From: Acidobacteriota bacterium | GTDB taxonomy: Bacteria; Acidobacteriota; Terriglobia; Terriglobales; Acidobacteriaceae | Direction: 5' to 3' | Length of the DNA stretch: 5,114 nucleotides | Assembly (NCBI GenBank): GCA_021781255.1 | Contig: JAJXXG010001064.1 | Coordinates: 1 to 5,114 of the forward strand | In this document: positions 1-4,177 of the stretch, in pieces | Layout: each line of letters opens with the position of its first letter | Position numbering within the stretch: position 1 is the first letter of the stretch | Notes under the pieces: generated by a model | The model's input: only the letters and a program-made list of their open reading frames with translations | Told to the model about the DNA's origin: nothing | The model's database searches: none | Position numbers and translations under genes: made by a program

Positions 1-45
1 CCTACATGCCGAACGCCTCCTGGCGAAGGCGGGGCGGCAAGGCGC

Positions 46-68
46 AAGGGAGGGGTCTCCCCACCCTT
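46..68. repeat. GC-rich hairpin (10-bp arms)
   Basis: AAGGGAGGGG (46-55) can pair with CCCCACCCTT (59-68) across a 3-base TCT loop, with a single A/A mismatch in the stem. No T-run follows on either strand, so it is better described as an extragenic palindrome than as an intrinsic terminator. Confidence 0.55.
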
Positions 69-137
69 GGAGAGGGAGCCGAAGGCGGAACGGAAAGGGC
101 GAAGCGCAGCGGAGGTCTGCACAAGCGGAATCGGGGT

Positions 138-166
138 CCCCGGCGGGCGTCCTTTGCCCGCTGGGG
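138..166. repeat. Extragenic palindrome (11-bp arms, 7-base loop)
   Basis: CCCCGGCGGGC (138-148) pairs with GCCCGCTGGGG (156-166) around the loop GTCCTTT; one position is a G-T wobble and the rest are Watson-Crick pairs. It is the most stable-looking hairpin left of the IS. Its form, with a GC arm and a pyrimidine loop, suits a dispersed REP-like element. Only one copy lies in the window, so dispersal is inferred. Confidence 0.55.
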
Positions 167-218
167 TGGTGAAGCGCGGAAGATTGGGGAAGCCCTTGTC
201 GCCGCGCCAGGGCAGCGC

Positions 219-224
219 CCTCAG
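219..224. repeat. Candidate left target-site duplication CCTCAG
   Basis: CCTCAG at 219-224 recurs exactly at 1733-1738, just outside the two ends of the IS481-type element. IS481-family elements duplicate a short target, so a 6-bp direct repeat is plausible. It leaves a few bases between the repeat and the recognisable end motif on each side, so the border could be off by some bases and chance similarity is possible. Confidence 0.4.
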
Positions 225-227
225 TAG

Positions 228-273
228 GTACCGGGGACATGGTTTACACGCAGTACCGGAGACAGGGTTTACA
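228..273 (+). repeat. Left IS end: two tandem transposase-binding-type motifs
   Basis: The copies at 228-248 and 253-273 match at 19 of 21 positions; both run GTACCGG, then G or A, then GACA, and end in GGTTTACA. The 25-bp period is about two and a half helical turns. The same motif pair occurs inverted at 1683-1727, as expected for transposase recognition sites. The binding role is inferred from position and symmetry. Confidence 0.75.
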
Positions 274-312
274 GATATGTGAGGAGTGGTTCTCCAACGA
301 AGGACGTAACGC

Positions 313-318
313 AGGAAG
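313..318 (+). promoter_or_regulatory. Ribosome-binding site of the transposase
   Basis: AGGAAG lies 8 bases before the ATG at 327 and decides the start. The alternative in-frame ATG at 279 lies only 5 bases past the inner end repeat and would add 16 residues that do not look like the family N-terminus. Confidence 0.55.
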
Positions 319-326
319 ATGCGTTT

Positions 327-1487
327 ATGCCTTGGAGAGAGAGTCGTATTGTGGATCAGCGCTTGCAGTTCTTATCGAGTTATCAGAAGGAAGAGATGTC
401 TGTGACGGACTTGTGCCATGAGTACGGCATCTCACGCCCAACCGCTTATAAGTGGATCAAGCGATATAACGAGGTCGGGCCGGAAGGTTTGCTGGATATT
501 TCACGCAGACCGCATGGTTGTTCCCATGCAACCACGATGGAGATCGAGAACGAGATACTTGCTCTACGGAAGCGCTTTCCTTCCTGGGGAGCGCGGAAGT
601 TGAAGGCGCGTTTGGAGAAGATGAACCCGAACGTCGTATGGCCCGCAGCCAGCACCGTTGGACAGATTCTTCGCCGGGCCGGGCTCACGAACCCTGTTCG
701 CAAGAGACGCAGGACCACTCCATACTCGGAACCTTTCGCTGAGGTCACCGCACCGAACCAGTTATGGTGCATGGACTTCAAGGGCTGGTTCCGCACTGGA
801 GATGGACAGCGATGCGATCCGTTCACCATTACGGATGCCTACAGCCGTTATCTGATCCGCTGTCAGGCCATAGCCCGGATGGATACGGCGCATGTGCTCG
901 CGATCTGCGAGGCCGCGATGCGCGAGTACGGTGTTCCTGACAGGATTCGTACGGACAACGGAAGCCCATTCTCTGGACATGCCCTGCTGGGACTGTCCCA
1001 GTTGTCCCTGAACTGGGTGCGCCTCGGGATCGTGCATGAACGCATTCAGCCAGGTAAACCACAGCAGAACGGTCGACACGAACGGATGCACCGCACACTC
1101 AAGCAGGACACAACGAACCCATCCGCGAAGACGATCCAGGCACAGCAAAAACGGTTCGATGAGTTTCGCCGGGTCTACAACCATGAGCGTCCGCACGAAG
1201 CCTTGCAGAACGAAACACCCGGCAGCATCTATGTGCCCAGCTCGCGGCTTCTGCCACGGTACACGAAGGCATATCAGTATCCTGCTCACTTCCAGACACG
1301 GCGCGTGAACGACTCCGGAGATATTAGCTGGCATAAGGACCGGGTATTCATCAGCCAGGTCTTTCGGGGCCAGGACATCGCACTCGAAAAAGTCCAGGAC
1401 GCCTTCTACCGGGTCTACTACTGCTCTCTGGAAATTGGTGCGCTCGATGTCAACGACATGCGATTTATGCCGGCGCTCCGTCCCTAA
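327..1487 (+). CDS. IS481-family DDE transposase (integrase core)
   Basis: A 386-residue transposase that would cut and join the ends of the surrounding element. Numbered from the ATG at 327, an N-terminal helix-turn-helix lies at about residues 25-47 (SVTDLCHEYGISRPTAYKWI), followed by a second DNA-binding region to about residue 125. The rve-type catalytic core carries D150 in CMDFKGWF, D210 in RTDNGSPF and E252 in QQNGRHERMHRTLK; this completes a DDE triad with 41 residues between the second Asp and the Glu. The C-terminal part, about residues 330-375, has the strand-rich segment (SGDISWHKDRVFIS and following) typical of IS481 transposases. The ATG at 327 was chosen for its AGGAAG Shine-Dalgarno and because IS481 proteins commonly begin near MPWRE. 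The gene has no frameshift or premature stop, so the enzyme looks intact. A retroviral-type integrase from IS3 is less likely, because there is no OrfA/OrfB frameshift arrangement. Confidence 0.93.
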   Translation: MPWRESRIVDQRLQFLSSYQKEEMSVTDLCHEYGISRPTAYKWIKRYNEVGPEGLLDISRRPHGCSHATTMEIENEILALRKRFPSWGARKLKARLEKMNPNVVWPAASTVGQILRRAGLTNPVRKRRRTTPYSEPFAEVTAPNQLWCMDFKGWFRTGDGQRCDPFTITDAYSRYLIRCQAIARMDTAHVLAICEAAMREYGVPDRIRTDNGSPFSGHALLGLSQLSLNWVRLGIVHERIQPGKPQQNGRHERMHRTLKQDTTNPSAKTIQAQQKRFDEFRRVYNHERPHEALQNETPGSIYVPSSRLLPRYTKAYQYPAHFQTRRVNDSGDISWHKDRVFISQVFRGQDIALEKVQDAFYRVYYCSLEIGALDVNDMRFMPALRP

Positions 1488-1490
1488 AAC

Positions 1491-1600
1491 AAGCGTTGGA
1501 AATGACGAGGAGTGGAAAGCATGGAAAACCATAAAGCCGGTTTTCCACCCTTCCCACTCCTCTTGGAAATCCCTCCGGGATTCCCACATTCCCAACGCTT
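1491..1600. repeat. Large imperfect palindrome in the IS tail
   Basis: It starts three bases after the transposase stop. The outer arms 1491-1504 and 1587-1600 pair at 13 of 14 positions. The inner arms 1507-1530 and 1539-1562 pair at 21 of 24 positions around the loop ATAAAGCC. A third small hairpin (GGAAATCCC 1565-1573 with GGGATTCCC 1577-1585) sits on the right side. The transcript or single strand would form a three-way junction. It could act as a transcription stop or RNA stabiliser for the transposase mRNA, or be a small palindromic element inserted in the IS. No T-run supports a classical intrinsic terminator. Confidence 0.7.
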
Positions 1601-1682
1601 CGGCGGCGGGAGATATTCTTATTGAAGACCGGGCTTGGCCAGCCTTTCACCAGAAACAGAGCCACTTTCCCCGCAAGAGCCT

Positions 1683-1727
1683 TGTAAACCATCTCTCCGG
1701 TCTGAAGTATAAACACTGTCCCGATAC
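1683..1727 (-). repeat. Right IS end: two motifs, inverted relative to the left end
   Basis: Read on the complement, 1727-1708 begins GTATCGGGACA and ends GTTTATA, and 1703-1683 begins AGACCGGAGA and ends GGTTTACA. The inner copy matches the inner left copy at about 17 of 21 positions. The outer copy is one base shorter and more diverged. The 25-bp period, anchored on GTTTAYA, is the same as on the left. Confidence 0.75.
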
Positions 1728-1732
1728 GCTCA

Positions 1733-1738
1733 CCTCAG
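1733..1738. repeat. Candidate right target-site duplication CCTCAG
   Basis: Exact partner of CCTCAG at 219-224. It is also the left half of a short palindrome, CCTC-AGC-GAGG (1733-1743), so the uninterrupted target would have been a small hairpin. Chance identity cannot be excluded. Confidence 0.4.
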
Positions 1739-1756
1739 CGAGGTCTGGTTTCCGCA

Positions 1757-2107
1757 TTCGTGCGCGCTAGCGCACTTGATCTATGGGAGGGAGTTGCGGG
1801 AGGGAAAGTCCCGCTGAGGAGGGTGGCGGAAGACGCGCCAGCGGCTGGAGACAGGCGAGGAGGAACTCCTCCCTGCAAAGAAAAGCATTTGCTATTTGCC
1901 TAAGTACCGGCGTTCGCGGGAAGATAGAGGCGGGACGGGCACGCACCGTCCTGGGGTGTGGAAACCCCTAACAGAGTAAAGCGCGCCTACCAAGGTGCGT
2001 AGAGATTCCCTTGCCTTTGCGGTCGGGGAGCCTGCGACGTATGTCCAGGCCCCTAAAGCTAAAGGTCACAGGAACCGTACTCTGTTCGGTTTTCCAACTC
2101 CCCGATC
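1757..2107 (+). other. Stem-rich non-coding region, possible structured RNA or leader
   Basis: No frame here looks coding, but several stems follow each other on one strand. They are GTGCGC/GCGCAC (1760-1775), GCGGGA/TCCCGC (1796-1814), GAGGAG/CTCCTC (1857-1871), GGACGG/CCGTCC (1933-1951), GGGGT/ACCCC (1953-1968) and CGCGCCT/AGGTGCG with an ACCA loop (1982-1999). A 10-bp long-range stem, 2021-2030 with 2098-2107 and one G-U pair, encloses AACCG/CGGTT (2073-2091). An alternative stem uses the same GGGG (2025-2028) with CCCC (2050-2053), continued by CCTG/CAGG. I do not recognise any known RNA class: it is not RNase P RNA, tmRNA, a group I or II intron core, or a familiar riboswitch. It might be the leader of the small ORF at 2174, a stand-alone ncRNA, or repeats in GC-rich DNA that happen to fold. 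Confidence 0.35.
1821..1874. repeat. Extragenic repeat, copy A
   Basis: This copy shares with 3126-3173 the blocks GGGTGGCGGA (1821-1830) and GGAGACAGG (1847-1855), followed by GAGGAG and a CTCCTCCCT-type palindrome, in the same order and orientation. The spacer between the two blocks is longer here (16 bases, against 13 in copy B). The ordered shared blocks point to a dispersed intergenic repeat family. Confidence 0.6.
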
Positions 2108-2173
2108 ACGGGTTTATAAGGGCTGTTTGCGGGGGCGCACCGCAGACGTTTCGGCTCTCCCGGATGAGGAGTT

Positions 2174-2320
2174 ATGCCAATCCTTCCTGAAATATGCGGC
2201 GAATGGTGCTTGCTTGAGCGTTCCCAACGCGGGCTTGCATTGGCTGTCGGCAAGCAACGGAGGTATGGACTGGCCTGCCTGGCATTTTCCTGTAAGAGGA
2301 CGAAGGGATCTCCGCGATGA
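2174..2320 (+). CDS. Small hypothetical protein, 48 residues, coupled to the next gene
   Basis: I do not recognise the protein. It starts MPILPEICGEWCLLERS and holds four cysteines in two loose pairs (C8/C12 and C35/C40), with a basic C-terminus ending KRTKGSPR. The start is supported by GAGGAG at 2166-2171, although the spacing of 2 bases is short. An in-frame stop at 2165-2167 means this is the first possible ATG. The best evidence is context: its TGA (2318-2320) overlaps the ATG of the next gene as ATGA, the classic arrangement for translational coupling. It lies directly after the stem-rich region, which could be its leader. Another reading frame over the same stretch (ending 2357) is also open, so the coding call is tentative. 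Confidence 0.4.
   Translation: MPILPEICGEWCLLERSQRGLALAVGKQRRYGLACLAFSCKRTKGSPR
2303..2308 (+). promoter_or_regulatory. Ribosome-binding site of the 2317 gene
   Basis: AAGGGA sits 8 bases before the ATG at 2317 and lies inside the preceding small ORF. It supports that start; an in-frame stop at 2293-2295 rules out a longer N-terminus. Confidence 0.5.
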
Positions 2321-2896
2321 GCGCCGTTCGTGGCCTGAACTTGCGTCCAAGCGGTGAAGGCCGCCTGCCCTTACCCGAACGATGCAGCCTGGATGTCTCC
2401 TGCTTTGAGGAGTCCGAGGTACAAGAGGCACTGGCGCTCGCCATCGAAGACACGCTCTATGTGGTCGCCTTGGCAGGAATCGAACTGCATGCCCTTGACG
2501 GCGTGACGGTCGCGCCGGATTGCCGGGCCGCAGCCTGCGCGTTGCAAAACCTACCAGAGGGTCAGGTTCCGCTGGAGATGAATCCCCAGCCCGACGCGAT
2601 GGAGATGGCTCGAACGGTTGCAGTCCGCCGCGAGGGAGACCTGCGTTTCCATATCGTGCTGCGTACGGAGCTCGCCCTGATGTCGCTCTCCCCGGACGCC
2701 GTGATGCGCCGGATATGTGTGGGCTTCCATCGAAGTGTTCGCCCCGATTTACGATCTCATCTGCAACATGATGAGCCAGTGTGGGCTGGTCATTGTCCGA
2801 CACGAAGAGGAGTGGCGGACCGTGATGCAGGAGCATGCGGAAGCTGTGGATGCGTTCCCGCGAACGCGCGCTCGGCAAGCCCCCAAAGAAGAGTAG
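2317..2896 (+). pseudogene. Hypothetical gene broken by one frameshift, about 193 codons
   Basis: I do not recognise the family. The first 132 codons (2317-2712) read as an acidic, mixed alpha/beta-like soluble protein, including EESEVQEALALAIEDTLYVV and GDLRFHIVLRTELALMSLSP, up to DAVMRR. After about 2713 that frame turns into Arg/Ser-rich nonsense. The next frame (+1) gives sensible protein from 2714, YVWASIEVFAPIYDLICNMM then SQCGLVIVRHEEEWRTVMQE, and ends RQAPKEE at TAG 2894-2896. The switch must fall between 2705 (after a stop in the second frame at 2702) and about 2731; one extra base explains it. There is no stop or slippery heptamer that would suggest programmed frameshifting, so mutation or sequence error is more likely. 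No signal peptide or transmembrane segment is evident. It is coupled by ATGA to the small ORF upstream. Confidence 0.6.
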
Positions 2897-3171
2897 CTGC
2901 GGCTCCCACCGCCTCGACGCTGGCAGTGGCAGAGAACCGCCTCGCGGGGTTCTCCTTGTCAAAGACAGAGGCTCGTTGTCTCGACAGCTTTCGACCCAGC
3001 CGTTACGAGCTACGCCGATGTCGATAGGCTACTGCGGACGGAACCGCAGGTTCAGCTCACTCCTTTCGTGTTGAACAATCATTCAAACAGCCTCAAGTCG
3101 CACGGAAGGAACGGCCTGCTCAGAAGGGTGGCGGAGAACCGAAGGGTCGGAGACAGGGAGGAGTTCCTCCC
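2897..3171. other. Intergenic region between convergent units
   Basis: It separates the + strand hypothetical gene from the convergent mrr gene. Frames here give only low-quality translations. It holds the terminator-like hairpin at 2932-2954, a short perfect hairpin CTGCGG/CCGCAG (3032-3049, 6-base loop), and extragenic repeat copy B, which runs up to the mrr stop codon. I see no gene or known RNA. Confidence 0.55.
2932..2960 (+). terminator. Weak terminator-like hairpin after the hypothetical gene
   Basis: GAGAACC (2932-2938) pairs with GGTTCTC (2948-2954) around a 9-base GC-rich loop, 35 bases after the stop at 2896, and is followed by CTTGTC. The T content of the tail is low, so termination may be inefficient or the hairpin may serve another role. 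Confidence 0.35.
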
Positions 3172-3173
3172 TT
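3126..3173. repeat. Extragenic repeat, copy B, abutting the mrr stop codon
   Basis: It carries GGGTGGCGGA (3126-3135), GGAGACAGG (3149-3157) and the palindrome GGGAGGA-GT-TCCTCCC (3156-3171), in the same order as copy A at 1821-1874. The palindrome ends one base before the mrr stop codon TAA (3174-3172 on the minus strand). It would thus be the first structure in the 3' end of the mrr transcript, although no T-run follows on that strand. Confidence 0.6.
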
Positions 3174-4101
3174 ACACTTCGTCCTCATCGAAGAAGTCAT
3201 TTTCAATACGCTTGACGTGATAAGTGCTCTCAGTCGTCACGCCCAGGCCATACTCGAACATGAGTTCGCTCAGTCGATCACCATCCACCAAGATCACATT
3301 CTTTTCCAGATTTGAGGCACTGGCGATCGCATCTTTTGAAAATTTCGAAGTCGTGATGAGGACACCCTTTCGGGCCTTCTTTCCGGCCAACGCGCCAATA
3401 AAGTCCCGCACCTCGGGCGAACCGACAGTAGTTGATCCCCACCGTTTTGCTTGGATATAAATCCGATCAAGACCCAACTTATCTTCCTTGATCTCTCCGT
3501 CAATTCCACCATCACCTGATCGGCCCAGAGCTGAGCCTGCGTCTGCGAGCGAACCTCCATAGCCCATCACGGTGAGAAGCCTTACGACCAATCTTTCGAA
3601 ATATGCAGGCGAGCAAGACATTACCTTCGATAAAAGTTCAGACTGGATTTGTTTACGTAGTTTGTCATGAGCGGAAGCAATCAATTCCTCGGGCGTCTGC
3701 TCTACCACTGGGGATTCGGTAGGAACTACCGTCGCCTGACCAGCACTATCTTTGACCGGACCATTCCAAAACTCCAGAAAGTCGGGATAGTGCTTCAGAA
3801 CGGCAACGTCGATCTTCTCGGGCTGTTCCTTCAACAAGGCGCGGCCTTGGTCAGTGATCTGAAACTTGCCCCGGCTCGGGTACTGAAGCAGGCCAGCTTT
3901 CTTCAGGTATGTCCGTGCCCAGCCCCACCGATTGCCAAACAAGTAATCCTGACCACTTGGAAGTAGAGTGGCTAGTTCCTCCGGCGTTAGACTGAAATGT
4001 TGAGCGAGAGCCGCGACGGCATCGCGCGAGCGGTGTTCCGCACCGTCAGCAGCAAACTGGAGCAGGGGAAGCATGATGGATTGGTAATCGGGGATCGGCA
4101 T
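3172..4101 (-). CDS. mrr: Mrr-type restriction endonuclease (type IV)
   Basis: A 309-residue protein, close in length to E. coli Mrr, a type IV enzyme that cuts modified (methylated) foreign DNA. The N-terminal Mrr_N winged-helix domain spans about residues 6-92 and includes FGNRWGWARTYLKKAGLL (55-72) and GKFQITDQGRALL (78-90). A variable linker covers about 110-145. The PD-(D/E)xK catalytic domain spans about 163-290, with FERLVVRLLTVMGYGG (168-183), the motif GDGGIDG (196-202, catalytic D201) and IQAKRW (216-221, Q217/K219). It continues with GVLITTSKFSKDA (246-258). All expected catalytic residues are present. The tail is acidic (FFDEDEV). The start is the ATG at 4101-4099 with only a weak purine-rich AGAGAG upstream, so translation may depend on the upstream helicase message. 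The gene follows the broken helicase by 76 bp on the same strand. The fold is certain; the modification it recognises cannot be read from sequence. Confidence 0.93.
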   Translation of the reverse strand: MPIPDYQSIMLPLLQFAADGAEHRSRDAVAALAQHFSLTPEELATLLPSGQDYLFGNRWGWARTYLKKAGLLQYPSRGKFQITDQGRALLKEQPEKIDVAVLKHYPDFLEFWNGPVKDSAGQATVVPTESPVVEQTPEELIASAHDKLRKQIQSELLSKVMSCSPAYFERLVVRLLTVMGYGGSLADAGSALGRSGDGGIDGEIKEDKLGLDRIYIQAKRWGSTTVGSPEVRDFIGALAGKKARKGVLITTSKFSKDAIASASNLEKNVILVDGDRLSELMFEYGLGVTTESTYHVKRIENDFFDEDEV

Positions 4102-4177
4102 AGTCGCTCTCTATCTCGTTTATATGTCGCTTCAATCTTCTAATCTCAGGCCGATCCAATGCGGATAGCTGTTCGCA
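4102..4177 (-). promoter_or_regulatory. Short helicase-mrr spacer, possible weak promoter
   Basis: On the minus strand the spacer holds CATATAAAC about 24 bases before the mrr ATG, a possible -10 box, but no convincing -35 element lies 16-18 bases upstream. A TTGGAT further upstream is too distant. Read-through from the helicase gene is equally possible. No terminator hairpin is visible here. Confidence 0.25.

Larger units (their letters stand above)
1..224. other. Intergenic stretch with GC-rich hairpin repeats, no gene
   Basis: No frame here looks coding: the open frames give low-complexity Gly/Arg-rich translations with no ribosome-binding site. What can be seen is purine-rich, repeat-like sequence and two strong inverted repeats, listed separately. 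The composition resembles the extragenic repeats seen again at 1821-1874 and 3126-3173, but the primary sequence does not align well enough to call it the same repeat. The stretch ends at the left border of the insertion sequence. Confidence 0.5.
225..1732 (+). mobile_element. IS481-family insertion sequence, apparently complete
   Basis: The element is about 1.5 kb and carries a single intact transposase gene (327-1487) between ends that match in inverted orientation. Each end has two tandem copies of a roughly 21-bp motif, GTACCGG...GTTTACA, at 228-248 and 253-273 on the left. On the right, read in complement, they are at 1727-1708 and 1703-1683. The period is 25 bp at both ends. The outer borders are set by the flanking CCTCAG repeats (219-224, 1733-1738); the minimal borders by motif are 228 and 1727. 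Unusual for the family is the roughly 240-bp non-coding tail between the stop codon and the right end, most of it a large palindrome. No passenger gene is visible. The matching ends and intact ORF suggest a fairly recent, possibly still mobile insertion. Confidence 0.8.

Noticed and set aside
279..326. N-terminal extension of the transposase from the ATG at 279
   Set aside because: It has no good ribosome-binding site, starts almost inside the inner end repeat, and the added 16 residues do not look like the family N-terminus.
762..1595. 277-codon minus-strand open frame over the transposase
   Set aside because: It is antisense to a transposase with a complete DDE triad, with no recognisable domain or ribosome-binding site.
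1796..2000. Possible RNase P RNA, because of the AGGGAAAGTCCCGC string
   Set aside because: It resembles the P4 5' strand only superficially. The matching 3' strand (ACAGAACCC-type) and other conserved RNase P blocks are absent.
1760..2110. Possible group II intron beginning at GTGCGC
   Set aside because: No domain V-like hairpin and no reverse transcriptase are found; the match is only to the first six bases.
1995..2357. Open + frame (GTG start) across the small ORF, with a plausible-looking stretch ALPDEELCQSFLKYAANGA
   Set aside because: It has no ribosome-binding site and its first half covers the stem-rich non-coding region. It overlaps the well-supported start at 2317. The 2174 ORF has a better context (GAGGAG site and ATGA overlap), though the choice is not certain.
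2705..2731. Programmed +1 frameshift to make the full-length hypothetical protein
   Set aside because: There is no zero-frame stop, rare slippery codon pair or stimulatory hairpin at the junction.
2114..2962. Long 282-codon open frame on the minus strand
   Set aside because: The translation is Arg/Pro/Ser-rich low-complexity sequence, antisense to the better + strand gene. It is a typical GC-rich shadow frame.
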